From contig JAQOTA010000071.1 in NCBI GenBank assembly GCA_029532415.1, positions 930,001 through 994,000 of the forward strand: DNA of 64,000 bases, in the 5' to 3' direction. Both the position numbers and the translations under genes were made by a program. The notes below the pieces were generated by a model, which made no database searches, was not told the origin of the DNA, and was given only the letters and a program-made list of their open reading frames with translations. Below, piece by piece: positions 23,520 to 35,129 of this stretch (its first letter is position 1; each line of letters opens with the position of its first letter). Origin of the DNA: Marasmius tenuissimus (taxonomy: Eukaryota > Basidiomycota > Agaricomycetes > Agaricales > Marasmiaceae).

Positions 23520-24234
23520 GGTGGGAGGGAGGAGGAAGGGAGGGAGGTGCCAACAAGCAAGTGGGAAAAAAAAAGACGGCAGTCGAATTATATATGCTCC
23601 CGCGGACAAGTTGAAATCAGGCCATTTTGGAATAACGTCAAAAGTTCAAAAAACTGAGGGAGATTAGATTAGATCTTCCGTCACCCTCATCCTTTCAAAG
23701 TGCTAGAACAGAACGAGGAACTGGAATACTCTACGCTTTCTGCCGACTCAACACTCACAGTCTGGTCCTCAGGCTCGTAACGCTACAGATTCTATCGTCG
23801 AAATGGTGCCACTACTACCAGCAGCGACCGTAATCGAGGATGGTTCGACAGCGAAAAAATCATGAAGGCAGTGCGACTCGGTCCTCCCGGCGATGAATGC
23901 GTCAAGGCACATATTTCCCCTCTCCCTCTTCCTCTTGTCACGTAGCGATTCTTCTCAGGAGACGGGTTGCAACTAAGCTCTCAAAATTAGGATTCCCAAA
24001 ACGGCTCTGATCACGAATCAACAGTCCACCCATCTCCTTGTGCGAAACTCTACGCTTTAATGGACACTACCCCACGTCTCCAAAACGAGAAGACCAGTAA
24101 GCAAACGGAGGCCTGGCCAGATTCAAAATAAGGACGCTTGCAGTGTCCACAATCGGGCTTTGTGTGGTAGAGACGTGTTTATTATTTGCACCATGCAAGT
24201 GCCTACTATTTATCTGGACAAACCGTTAGTTTTA
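23520..24234. other. CYP51 promoter side and intergenic
   Basis: This gap contains the upstream region of CYP51 (from 23520 upward) and the 3' flank of the first secreted-protein gene. A purine run (GGGAAAAAAAAAGACGG near 23560) is followed by TATATATGC at about 23590, which on the minus strand is a possible TATA element about 70 bp before the start. No gene is seen. Confidence 0.45.
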
Positions 24235-25280
24235 CTAGGCCGAAGGACACGAAAACGTATCAATAGTCGACCCCCAAAGCTTGCTATCATCCCCGAAATA
24301 TCCCTGCGTATAATCAATATTCACGCATTTGAAGTTATCAGGTCCGTTCCCTCCCACAGGTCCAACATGCGGACAATGCGCCTGTCACCCAAAATCGTTG
24401 CAAGTCCTCGTTAGCAATGGAGGATAGTCAAGTCATTCAAACACACCCACCTCAGGCCTAATCGTCGTCAACAACAGATGAATAATCCTACACACCAGGT
24501 TATCCCCCCACACCTCATCAAACGTCCCAAATGGCTTCTGTGTCAACTGCGCCACGCAATCTGCTTGGTCCGTGTACTGCTGGTTCGTTCCTTGACAGTT
24601 CTTTTGAATCGTCGGGCACAAAGCCATCGCAGGGACATTAGCCTGAACCAGAGGGTTGCTGTAATCGATCCCGCTGGAGGTCGTAGTCCATAGTTGGAGC
24701 GTGGGAATCCAGGCATCGTATTTGTTGACCAGACCTTGGTCGTCGAAGCGCCAAAAGGCGATCTACCAAAAGGTGAGATTCAAAAAGCAAGATTAGAGAC
24801 AGTAGAGCGAGATTCTCGACTTACCTGCTTCAAAGGAGTGACCTTTGCCCCTTCGACCAACTCCCCCGTCGTCTGATTCACCTGTCCCACGTACAAATAC
24901 ACAACAGACGAAGCAACTTCCGGACACCCTGACGTGAACTCTACGACCTCCGACTTGAAGATCGCCGACCCAGCTGAGTTTTGTGGCACAGGCGCGAGAC
25001 CGAAGAAATACTCGATGCTATCTTCGAATCCTGTAAAGTTTCCCAAAGGGGTGATTCGACCGGTCGCGGAGGGGTCGAAGAGACCGGGGGGCACGGCGGA
25101 TGCGCCCTGTTGGATGATGGGGACGTTGTGTGGGTAGACGGTAAGGTTGTAGATGGATTTGATGGTGTTTAGGTTGCGTTGGACGTGGGAGTCCGTCGAC
25201 GTCTGGCGCGTCTCGACGATGGCGCAACTCGTCAAGTCGGCGACGGCGACGAAGAAGAGGAGAAGAAGGGAGGAAATCAT
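24235..25280 (-). CDS. Secreted protein of unknown function, array copy 1
   Basis: Exons (minus): 25280-24825, 24762-24451 and 24381-24235, giving 304 aa. The N-terminus MISSLLLLFFVAVADLTSC looks like a signal peptide. The mature part has the array's hallmark blocks: NTIKSIYNLTVYPHNVPIIQ, AVPPGLF, GRITPLGNFTGFEDSIEYFFGLAP, SGCPEVASSVVYL, DEVWGDNLVCRIIH and a final exon starting AHCPHVGP. About nine cysteines and NLT/NFT glycosylation sites fit an extracellular protein. I do not recognise a characterised family and assign no activity. It is the most diverged array member, with a longer N-terminal segment after the signal peptide, so it probably predates the later block duplication. Confidence 0.85.
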
Positions 25281-25337
25281 CTGAGTCGGCGGGCCTAGGA
25301 TAGCGAGGCACTTACGACATCGAGTTCAGGTGTTCCT

Positions 25338-25345
25338 CTTTTATA
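25338..25345 (-). promoter_or_regulatory. TATA-like box of array copy 1
   Basis: The minus strand reads TATAAAAG about 60 bp upstream of the ATG at 25280. This is a good position for a fungal core promoter serving an abundant secreted protein. Confidence 0.5.
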
Positions 25346-26961
25346 CAGGCCTCAAAGCTTGAAGAGCGACATTCGGCACGTTCAGTACGAGGGAAGTCAT
25401 AAAACCTTTGCAAAATCAATTTGACAGCTCGGTGAAGTGGGTATCCGAAATTGCCTCAATTCAAATGGCGAAAGTTGAGAATCTATAGGGCGGGGAAGGC
25501 AAAAAGAAACGGCGGCTGGATAGTATGGTCATACTCGGGCCGGCCACACTTGCTGACGAGCTGTCCGTAGCGCGACTATGTAGTACATAAAACCAGGCGG
25601 TAATTACTGTACTTGATTGCAGAGACGGGCCCCTGTTAGCGAAAATAATCAAGAGAATCAACGTCAGCGGCGGATAGTGAGTAGCTCTGACTGTATGGAG
25701 GGACCGTATAACAAACTGGCACACACATCTGTTTCAAATTGGTGGCAGAATAAATCTCGACATCGTCTAAGTCTCAACGCCATTTGGATCGCTCCGAGAT
25801 AGTGAGGAATTACACCTGGTGGGCCCGAGGTAAATTGTGCGAGTCGATCTCGTCCTCAAATCCAACAACAGCTGGTTCGAACAGAAATACAACGGGGATA
25901 CTATACCTGGCCACGATGTGTTCACGTCCAGGATAAGTAACTGCCCGATTTTATACCACTTCCCCTCACCTTCCCGACTCGCCAATTTTTTTGAAGTTCA
26001 ATCTGGTACCCTATATCATGACTACGAAGTATCCAGGGGAAATTCTGTCGTGTTGTTCTTCTACGACGCAAAATGTACGAAATCGCGACTGTATCACACG
26101 TGTGACTTCTCCAGGAACTATATATTGCGCCTACTGGTGTGTCTGCAAAGCTGTACCAAGTCCAAGTCTCACTATAGCTCCTCTAATATCCTAAGTTTTG
26201 TGGTGAACCATTGCCATGAAAGGGTTTTACAGAAGAATTCTTGTGGACCGCCCGCGACAATGTGAGGAGAGGGTGATGGCAAATTAGGCGCTGCCGCGCC
26301 GTGACTTGCCGTGACTTTTACCAGTTACACTTCCTGGTCCAGCTCGGGCATTGCCCGAGAAGAGCTACATCCCTCTAAAAAACCCAAGAAAGTCAGGTTA
26401 AGGGTTTTTGACCCTCTAGAATCAGATTATCAACTTTATTTAGGGAGTAGTAGAGCGCGGAAACCGCGTCTGCAAAAGTGACTTATCTTGGCCAGGTATA
26501 GTACTGTGAATACGGACTTAGACTGCGGGATTTTTGGTGGCGCGGAAACTTCCGAAACTGTTGAACGATATAGGCGGCCTTCGGTATCAGATTGAGATGT
26601 GTTACTAATAGGTTCAAGACGTGGAAACCACCATGGTGAGCTCATATGGACATGGGAGTGAGAGGCCAAAAGTAGGCATGTCACGGCGGTTGTTAAACAG
26701 TATAAACAGGGCCCGAATTTGGAGTTCACGCGAACACCTCAGACAGCAAATACAGCAATCACTTGATATAGATGTGGCTGAGATTGGAATGATTATGTCA
26801 AGAACCTCGATGGGAATGCGAGAGCTCAAAATCAATCGTGACCTTCGGAGTTCCATTCTCTACTATACAGCACACTGATACTAATACCCCGATAGGTACG
26901 AACTGAGATGTGTCCATAGTTGAGACTAAAGCCTTAACATAGGGGTGCCAGATGTCCTGAG
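25346..26961. other. Intergenic between array copies 1 and 2
   Basis: No gene can be supported. The part from 26762 onward belongs to the duplicated block described separately. The interval 25400-26700 contains short AT-rich open frames without domains. Confidence 0.45.
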
Positions 26962-27988
26962 TCAAGGGCACGAGAACGTTTCAATAGTCGAACCCCACAA
27001 CTTCTCATCATCGTTGATGTATCCCTGAACGTAGTCGATATCCACACACTTGAAGTTATCAGGCCCGTTCCCTCCTCTCGGCCCCACATGCGGGCAATGC
27101 ACCTGAATAATAAAAAACACCAGAAATCAATCGAGTGTGAGTCCAATCTCCGTGTGAGTACAGACACACAGACAAACGTACCTCAGGTCTGATCCTCGTC
27201 AACAACACATGAATAATCCTACAAGCGAGATTATCCCCCCACACCTCGTCCATACTCCCGAATGGCTTTGATCCCAACTGTGCCTTACAATCACCCTCGT
27301 CCGCGTACTGTTTATTGGCGCCCTGACAGTTCTGCTGGATGGCAGGGCACAACGTCATCGGGACGGCGGATTGGACGGTGGGATTGGTGTAATCGATCCC
27401 GCCGGACGCGTTTATATAGAGTGGGAGGTTGGGAATCCAAGCGTCATACTTGAGGACGGAGCCCGAAGAGTCGAATTTCCAGAATGCTATCTATTGGGGG
27501 GCGTGAGAGGGAGGAATGAAACTCGAAAGACTGGGGAGGATACACACCTGCTTAAGAGGGACGTCCTTCGCACCGGGAACCCGTTCCCCCGTTTCTAGAT
27601 TTACTTGCGCCGTATGTAGATACACAACAGACGACGCGACTTCCGGGCATCCAGAGCTGAACTCGACAATGTCGGCCTCATATATGGCCGCATCAGCGGG
27701 GCTACTAGGGACTGGGGCAAGTCCGAAGAAGTACTCAATACTATCCTCAAACCCAGTAAAGTTCCCCAAAGGCGTGATACGCCCCGTTGCGTTCGCATTG
27801 AACAGACCGGGTGGGACGGCGGAACCTCCCTTTTGGATGATAGGGACGTTGTGAGGGTAGACGGTCAGGTTGTAGATTGATTTGATGGTGTTTAGGTTTC
27901 GGGTTGCATAGTCTGGGATGCCGCCGTGTACCGCTGGGATGAGGAGAACGTTAAAGGCGACGGCAGCGGTGAGGATAGGGAAAAACAT
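26962..27988 (-). CDS. Secreted protein of unknown function, array copy 2
   Basis: Exons (minus): 27988-27548, 27490-27182 and 27102-26962, giving 296 aa. The signal peptide is MFFPILTAAVAFNVLLIPAV. All hallmark blocks of the family are present: SIYNLTVYPHNVPIIQ, GNFTGFEDSIEYFF, SGCPEVASSVVYL, DEVWGDNLACRIIH and VHCPHVGPRGGNGPDNFKC. It ends STIETFSCP followed by TGA. Exon phases are all zero, as in every array member. Closest relative: copy 3, with which it shares the upstream region. Function is unknown. Confidence 0.87.
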
Positions 27989-28030
27989 GGCCGTTCAGTG
28001 AGTGTGCCACAAGGTGAATTTTTGGTTTGA

Positions 28031-28040
28031 GATACTTATA
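28031..28040 (-). promoter_or_regulatory. TATA-like box of array copy 2
   Basis: The minus strand reads TATAAGTATC, 43-52 bp upstream of the start codon at 27988. The same word stands at the corresponding place before copy 3. Confidence 0.5.
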
Positions 28041-28917
28041 GGATGCGGGTTAACGGAATGTGGTAGGTCATAGTACTCGCATTGGGTTGGAGATGCCGTT
28101 TACAGGACATTCTAGTGCGCAGAAATGATGAATGTTTGTCTTTCGGACAGGGACAATCTCCGGGGACGCTGAGAAGGCTTGATGTGTTCTTTAATTTTAG
28201 GACCTACTGCACGAAACTAGTTCAGTCAGCATACGCATCGTCAGGTGAAGCCGGTTGGAGGTCTCTTGCCTTTTTGTGTCATTCTCTGGCAGTGGGTAAC
28301 TCGTTTTTTCAGTCCTCCTGGTTTTGCCAATGCCAACACGACCGAGCCTGGCAACGACGACACGGTACGGGAAAGGGTGGTCGCGGTTTGTAGCATGTGC
28401 ACTATGAAGTGACGTTAAACTACGCTCCAAGTCATTGGACCGTGATCTCAAGAGATCATTAATTGCCTAAGGCGGCTTCCTCAGAGCCAGAGCCACTGAT
28501 TCCAGCGGGAGAGTGGTGCTCACCATGAGCTGAAAGCTCACTCTACGCCGGCCCAACTCCCTTAGGAGTCTATGGTCAATTGAGCTACGTGGACGGTGGA
28601 AGATCCCGGAAATTGATAACCTCCTCTTTCTATTTTTAGAGGTTCGAATTGGCATATGTCGAACCCCACCGGGGAAGCTTTGGTGATGAATGACATACTG
28701 CTTTGAACGCGTCAAACATGCGATGTGACGTCAAATTCCGTGTGGGGTAAATGTTGATTCTAGAGTGGCTTGGAGAGTCGGAGAGACAGAATCCAGTGAC
28801 ACTTCACGACCATCCGACCTGAGTTTGCAACGCTCACCGTTCGCACTGCTGCGCTCAGTAATGGTCAGCGCTAGAAATAGACACTCCGCAGTCTCCCGAG
28901 AATATAGAACTGGGCAG

Positions 28918-29569
28918 GACTTCTCATCGTCATCGACGTACCCCTGTACATAGTCGATATCCGCACATTTGAAGTCAGGCCCGTTCCCTCCTCTCGGTCC
29001 CATATGTGGGCAATGGACCTGAAACACAAAAAATTCGTCTTTAGCAGCTATTAATGTAGTATTCAACCACACATCCAGACGTACCTCAGGTCTGATCCCC
29101 GTCAACCTCACATGAATGACCCTACAAGCGAGGTTATCCCCCCAAATTTTATCCATCGTGCCGAACGGTTTGAGCGTCAACCGGGCGATACAGTCCAGCC
29201 CATTCGCGTAATGTTGGTTGTCGCCCTCACCTCACAATTCTGTTGAATGACGGGACATAAAGTCGAGGGGACCCCTGGCTGGACGAGAGGGTTGGTAAAG
29301 TCGATCCCGTTGGAAGTGTTTATCCAGAGTGGGATGTCGGGAATCCAGGCATCGTATTTGTTTAGTAGACCCTCATCGTCGAAGCGCCAGAATGCTATCT
29401 AGGTGGGAGAGATGAGCTCAGTTGCGGGGAACCTCGAATAGATATAAGTGGGTAGATACTCACCTGCTTAAGCGGAATAGACCTAGATCCTGGAACCCTT
29501 TCTCCCATCTTTAGATCTACTTGCGCCGCACGTAGATAAGTAACAGACGACGCGACCTCCGGACATCCG
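28918..29569 (-). pseudogene. Broken array copy, truncated at both ends
   Basis: This was a copy of the secreted-protein gene most like copy 4. The N-terminal two thirds of exon 1, including signal peptide and start, are missing: homology stops at 29569, where the sequence jumps to the 3' flank of the next unit. The C-terminal end of exon 3 and its stop are missing through a 192-bp deletion at about 28919. Exon 2 carries an insertion near 29230 (TGTGAGGTGAGGGCG against TGTCAGGGCG) that shifts the frame. DKIWGDNLACRVIH and CPHMGPRGGNGPDFKC remain readable. It is non-functional. Confidence 0.88.
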
Positions 29570-29722
29570 CTTGATACAGATGTGGCTGAAGATTGGAATC
29601 ACTATGTCAAGAACCTCGATGGGAATGCGAGAGCTCAAAATCAATCGTGACCTTCTGAGTTCCATTCTCTACTATACAGCACACTGATACTAATACCCCG
29701 ATAGGTATGAACTGAGATGTGT

Positions 29723-30811
29723 TCAAAGTTGAGAAAAAAGGCTTGAAGTAGGGGTGCCAGTTGTCCTGAGTTGAGGACACGAAAACGTTTCAATAGTCGA
29801 ACCCCACAACTTCTCATCATCTTTGATGTATCCCTGAACGTAGTCGATATCCACACACTTGAAGTTATCAGGTCCATTCCCTCCTCTCGGTCCCACATGT
29901 GGGCAATGCACCTAAATAATAATAAAACACCAGAAATCAATTGAGTGTGAGTCTAATTCCCGTGAGAGTACACACAGATATACAGACAAACGTACCTCAG
30001 GTCTAATCCCCGTCAACCTCACATGAATAACCCTACAAGCAAGATTATCCCCCCACACCTCGTCCATACTCCCAAACGGCTTCGACCCCAACTGTGCGAT
30101 ACAATCCCTCTCATCCGAGTACTGTTTATTAGCGCCCTGACAGTTCTTCTGGAGAACGGGACACAGCGTCGTAGGGACGGCGGATTGGACGGCGGGATTG
30201 GTGTAATCGATCCCGTTGGACGCGTTTATCCAGAGTGGGAGGTTCGGAATCCAAGCGTCGTATTTGAGGACGGCGCCCGAGGAGTCGAAATTCCAGAATG
30301 CAATCTAGTAGGAGGGTAAGGGAAGGAATGAAACTCGGAAGGCTAGGTTTAAGGTAGGGTACGATACCTGTTTGAGAGGAACGTCCTTCGCGCCAGGAAC
30401 CCTTCCCCCCGTCTCTGGATTCACTTGCGCCGCACGTAGATACACAACGGACGACGCAACTTCCGGACATCCAGAGCTGAACTCGACGACGTCAGCCTCA
30501 TATATGGCCGCACCAGCGGGGTTATCCTGAGGGACTGGGGCAAGTCCGAAGAAGTACTCAATACTATCTTCAAACCCCGTAAAGTTCCCCAGAGGCGTGA
30601 TGCGTCCCGTTGCGTTCGCGTTGAACAGACCGGGTGGGACGGCGGAACCTCCCTTTTGGATGATGGGGACGTTGTGAGGGTAGACGGTCAGGTTGTAGAT
30701 TGATTTGATGGTTTTTAGATTTCGGGCTGCGTAGTCTGGGATGCTACCGTATACCGGTAGGACGAGGAGGACGTTGAAGGCGACGGCAGCAGTGAGAATG
30801 GGGGAAAACAT
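29723..30811 (-). CDS. Secreted protein of unknown function, array copy 3 (C-terminally extended)
   Basis: Exons (minus): 30811-30368, 30304-29996 and 29911-29723, giving 313 aa. The signal peptide is MFSPILTAAVAFNVLLVLPV. The hallmark blocks are the same as in copy 2. The end differs: where copy 2 has CCT TGA, copy 3 has CCT CAA, and the frame runs on for 16 residues (from QLRTTGTP) through former 3' flank to the stop at 29723. This is a recent stop loss. Function is unknown. Confidence 0.86.
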
Positions 30812-30857
30812 GGTCGTTCAGTGGGTGTGCCACAAGGTGTATGTTGGGTTCGAGATA

Positions 30858-30865
30858 CTTATAAG
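30858..30865 (-). promoter_or_regulatory. TATA-like box of array copy 3
   Basis: CTTATAAG lies 47-54 bp upstream of the start at 30811, in the same position as the TATA-like box of copy 2. Confidence 0.45.
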
Positions 30866-31901
30866 AGGGCGAGGCTTAACGAAATGCCGCAGGTCATAGT
30901 ACTCGCATTAGGTTTGGAGATGCCGTTTACAGGACATTCTAGTGCGTAGAAATGATGAATGTTTGTCTTTCGGATAGGGACAAACCCCGGGGGCGCTGAG
31001 AAGGCTTGACACGTTCTTCAATTTTAGGACCTACTGCACGAAATCAGTTCAGTCAGCATACGCATCGTCGGGTTCGTCGGTTGGAAGTCTCTTGCCTGTT
31101 TGCGTTATTCTCTGATGAGCGACTCATTTGTCGTATCCTTCTGGGGTCGGCAACACGACTCAGCCTGGCAACGACGGGTCCGGGGGAGGGTGGTCGTGAT
31201 TTGTGGCATGTGCACTATGTAGTGACGTGAAACTGCGCTCCGAGGCATTGGACCGTGATCTTGAGAGATCATTGATTGCTCAAAGCGGCTTCCTCAGAGC
31301 TAGAGCCACCGATTTCAGCGGGAGTGGTGTTTCCCGTGAGTTAAAAGCTCACTTTGCGCCTGCCCAACTCCCTCAGGGGGTCTATGGTCAATTGAGTTAC
31401 GTGGAAGATCCCGAAGATTGACATCCTGCGGTAAATGAACTAAGCTTCCATGCGTCTTTCTACATCTGGAGGATTGATTGGCATGTTGAACTCACCGAGG
31501 AGAAGCTTTGGTGATGAATGACATACTGCTTTGAACGCGTCAAACACGCGATGTGACGTCAAGTTCCGCGTGGGGTAAGTTGATTCTGGAGTGGCTTGAA
31601 GGCAGAATCCAGTGACACTTGACGACCATCTGACTTGAGGTTGCAACGCTCACCGTTCGCACTGCTGCGTTCAGTAATGGTCATTGCTGAAAGCAGATTG
31701 AGTAACTGGACACTCCGTAGTCCCCTGAGAATATAGAACCGGGTAGGACTTCTCCAGAGCAGGACGAGGCCACGACATGGGGGAGGAACAGCCGAGTTCG
31801 GAGTAGTGGCAAAAAATATTGAATCGTAAAAACTCGTACTTTGGCAAGACCTCCGAGGTCCGTATATAGCACATTGCCGTCCGTACCGATAGTCTTAGGT
31901 C
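30866..31901. other. Spacer upstream of array copy 3
   Basis: This spacer is homologous to 28041-28918 over its length. A segment near 31370-31400 recalls a tRNA A-box but no cloverleaf forms. No gene is seen. Confidence 0.5.
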
Positions 31902-32923
31902 TCAGGGACACGAAAACGTATCGTCAATCTCCCCAAACAACTTCTCATCGTCATCGACGTACCCCTGCACGTAGTCGATATCCACACACTTAAAGTTGTC
32001 AGGTCCGTTCCCTCCTCTCGGTCCCACATGTGGGCAATGGACCTGAAACACAAAAAATTCGTCTTTAGTACTCAGTCATTTTGGAATTCAGCCACACATC
32101 CAGATGTACCTCAGGTCTAATCCCCGTCAACCTCACATGAATGACCCTACAAGCGAGGTTATCCCCCCAAATCTCGTCCATCGTGCCGAACGGCTTGAGC
32201 GTCAATTGGGCGATACAATCCAACTCGTTCGCGTATTGTTGGTTATCGCCCTGACAGTTCTGTTGGATGACAGGGCAAAGCGTGGAGGGTACACCTAACT
32301 GGACGAGAGGATTGGTGAAATCGATCCCGTTGGAAGCGTTTATCCAGAGTGGGATGTTGGGAATCCAGGCATCGTACTTGTTTACTAGACCCTCGTCGTC
32401 GAAGCGCCAGAATGCTATCTAGGTGGGAGAGATGAGCTCAGTTTCGGGGGAACTCCGGATAGATATAAGGTGGGTAGGTACTTACCTGCTTGAGCGGAAT
32501 AGACCTGGACCCTGGAACCCTCTCTCCCGTCTCTGGATCTACTTGCGCCGCACGTAGATAAGTAACAGACGACGCGACCTCCGGACATCCGGAGCTGAAT
32601 TCCACGATGTCGGTTTCGTAGAAAGCTGACCCCGAGGGGTTATCCTGAGGGACGGGGGCGAGACCAAAGAAGTACTCGATGCTATCTTCGAACCCCGTAA
32701 AGTTGCCCAGAGGAGTTATGCGTCCTGTTGCGTTGGCGTCGAAGAGTCCAGGGGGAACGGCGGAGCCTCCGTTCTGGATGATGGGGACGTTGTGGGGGTA
32801 GACGGTTAGGTTGTAGATTGACTTGATGGTGTTTAAATTGCGGAGGGCGTAGTCTGGGAGGGCGGCGTGCACCGCTGGGATGAGGCGTACGACAGCGATG
32901 GTTATGAGGATAGAGGCAATCAT
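31902..32923 (-). CDS. Secreted protein of unknown function, array copy 4
   Basis: Exons (minus): 32923-32486, 32418-32110 and 32042-31902, giving 295 aa. The signal peptide is MIASILITIAVVRLIPAVHA. It keeps all family blocks and ends DDTFSCP followed by TGA. Exon 2 reads MDEIWGDNLACRVIHVRLTG, which the broken copy at 28918-29569 shares, showing that the two are sister copies from the block duplication. The last residues (LFGEIDDTFSCP) differ from copies 2 and 3 (LWGSTIETFSCP). Function is unknown. Confidence 0.87.
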
Positions 32924-33610
32924 GGTTGCTTCAAGGGATGTCGCCTGGATAAGATACTTACATGATCTTTGAAGGCGGGGTATTTATTTACTTGCTTGAA
33001 TTAGGTCCGAGATCTTGTCTTGCAACCTGAGCGCGGCAAGGACATTCGGTTGTATTACACTGACAGCTCGCTAGCATTGAGCTCTGCCCATGGAGAAATT
33101 ATGAATGTTTTTTTGTTTGTCCTGAAAATAGAGAAGTCCGGTACCTACTGGTACTCCCGTGGGCGCTGTGAGAAGTTGATAGGCATTTTCATTCACGGAT
33201 TTATTTCATTCAGCATACGCAGCATCGGGTTCACCGGACAGAAAGATATTGCCTTTTGCGTTGTTCTCTTGAGGTTTAGTTCTTCCAGCCTTGGCCGTAT
33301 TGAACACCCTGGCAACGATGAGGATCGCAGCGTGTGTGATCGAGAATTTACTGACTGCGTGCCTTGAGACATGATTGATGATTGCTCAAGAGGGCTTGAT
33401 TAGAGTTGATAGGACGAATATTTCAGCGACATTGAGGCAGTAAGAACATGAGCTGCATGGCTCCAATAGAGTTTTCGAGGGTGAGCGCAACTTGACCATG
33501 GTGGTGGCAGTGAAAGAAGTTCAAGGTGCACACGGTACACGCGATGACGTCAGATTCCGACGCGGCCTACAGGTTGCCCTCAGACTCCCATTTGCACGTT
33601 CCAAATTCCA
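32924..33610. other. Intergenic between secreted array and TTC1-like gene
   Basis: This is a divergent promoter region for copy 4 (minus) and the TPR gene (plus). TAAATAAATACCCC on the minus strand near 32980 may act as the copy 4 core promoter. The frame at 33020-33367 has no recognisable domain. Confidence 0.45.
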
Positions 33611-34618
33611 ATGGCAGACCCAGAACCATCCTCCAGTACCAATGACTCTGAACGAATTCAGGACCAGGTAATCTTCCCCTTAGTCAGTTCAACCAATACC
33701 AAAACGTTCTTACTTACTTAGGATTCCCTCGAATACGCAGATGAGATGAAAGCACAAGGAAACGACCACTTCAGAGCTGGAAGATGGGAAGAAGCTCTGG
33801 CTTCGTATCGTGTAGGACTAGGAAGGCTTCCAAAGCGCAAGGCGAAGAAGAAAACACCGACACGAGATGACGATGCGACATTCGATATGGAGCGAGAACA
33901 TGATTCTGTGTTTGGCAAAGAACAGGAGGAGGAGAAAGAGGAGGAGGAGGAAGAAGACATCTATAGCCAACCGCGTGCGGTACTGAATGCGAACATTGCT
34001 GCGTGTTTTATGAAACTCGTACGTATGTTTGTTTTTTGGGGGGTCGACTATCCTCTCTAATTGTGTTTCAGGGGGACGACAAAGAGGTCGTATCTGCGTG
34101 CTCAGAGGGTTAGATTACAATATCGATCTCCGTGAAACCTATAACCAAGTCCATGTACAGCTCTTCAAGACAATCCCAAGTACATCAAAGCCCTTCAACG
34201 ACGCGCAACTTCGAATGAGAGGCTGGATACTTGGTCTTCACTAGCCTCAGCACAAGAAGGTACGTTCGAGTTCGCTCCATCGATCATCCTCTTACTCTAA
34301 CTCACCATCTGGCAGACTACCAAAAGCTCCTCGACCTTCTACCCGAATCATCCTCCTCTGATCGATCAGCAGCTCAACGCAAACTGACTGCTCTCAAACC
34401 ACGCGTAGAAGAAGCTCAGAAAAAGGAGACAGCTGAAATGATGGGCAAGCTTAAAGGCATTGGGAACAATATTCTCGGTACGTCCCAATCCACATTCTCC
34501 TCTTCTTTCAGATGCAGATGTCGACCTCCTCTCTCAAGGCAAATTCGGTCTGTCGACGGATAACTTCCAATTCGTGCCGAACGGCCAGGGTGGATATTCT
34601 ATGAACTTTCAGCGGTGA
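33611..34618 (+). CDS. TPR protein, TTC1-like
   Basis: Exons: 33611-33667, 33722-34018, 34072-34108, 34161-34259, 34316-34477 and 34539-34618, giving 243 aa. The TPR region starts with YADEMKAQGNDHFRAGRWEEAL. It is interrupted by a basic/acidic low-complexity insert (a run of Glu near 33930-33955), resumes with NIAACFMKL and ALQRRATSNERLDTW, and ends with the TTC1-type tail GKFGLSTDNFQFVPN...YSMNF. TTC1 homologues are co-chaperone-like TPR proteins. Partner binding to Hsp70/Hsp90 is inference from family. All six exons join in phase, and the C-terminal tail is only recovered if the 61-bp intron at 34478 is removed. Confidence 0.88.
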
Positions 34619-35129
34619 AGAGGCTTTGGATTCGTCACACTCTGTATATCCATCGGACTAGACTGGGCGTGAAATAAACCAAAGATCTGGTCATAGATAT
34701 ATATAACCCATTTATTTAGATAAGTACACAAAGCAAGCAAGCAGATTCAGAAAGAGCAGGGGTGTATGGGTGGTCGTGTCGCGTCGTCAAAAGGTCGTAA
34801 GTATCTGTACATATCAGCATTAACGGGGTCGTGATAAAATTCATTAATGGACGTGAAATGTGGGTGTGTGGGGTGTGGGTGAGGAGTCGGGGGTAGCACG
34901 ACGCGAAAAAGAAGCAAAACGAAAAGAAAAATGAGGTTACACGCTGTGTAGATATGCAGAACGAATGAAAGAACCAATGAAATAATGATATGTCCAAACC
35001 AACGAAAGAAATGAAGAAGAAAAAGAAAAGAAAAAGAAATCAGGACAGGCGGCCTTACGGACGAGTAGCCCACCAGATCCCTAATAAACCAATCAAAACC
35101 CCCGGAACGACTCCCCCCCACACAACGAG

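Larger units (their letters stand above)
26762..29569. repeat. Segmental duplication, left block
   Basis: This 2.8-kb block carries array copy 2, its upstream region and the truncated copy. It aligns end to end with 29570-32591. The left edge (CTTGATATAGATGTGGCTG at 26762) matches 29570 onward. The right edge stops inside exon 1 of the broken gene at GGACATCCG, where the right block continues into GAGCTGAATT of the intact copy 4. Confidence 0.85.
29570..32591. repeat. Segmental duplication, right block
   Basis: This is the counterpart of 26762-29569. It carries array copies 3 and 4. It is longer mainly because it keeps the 192 bp (about 31755-31946) lost from the left block. The intergenic halves (30830-31650 against 28010-28740) align throughout. 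Confidence 0.83.

Noticed and set aside
28550..28660. Possible tRNA gene (A-box-like and GGTTCGAATT B-box-like words)
   Set aside because: No acceptor stem or cloverleaf can be formed, and the duplicated counterpart near 31370-31450 has lost part of it.
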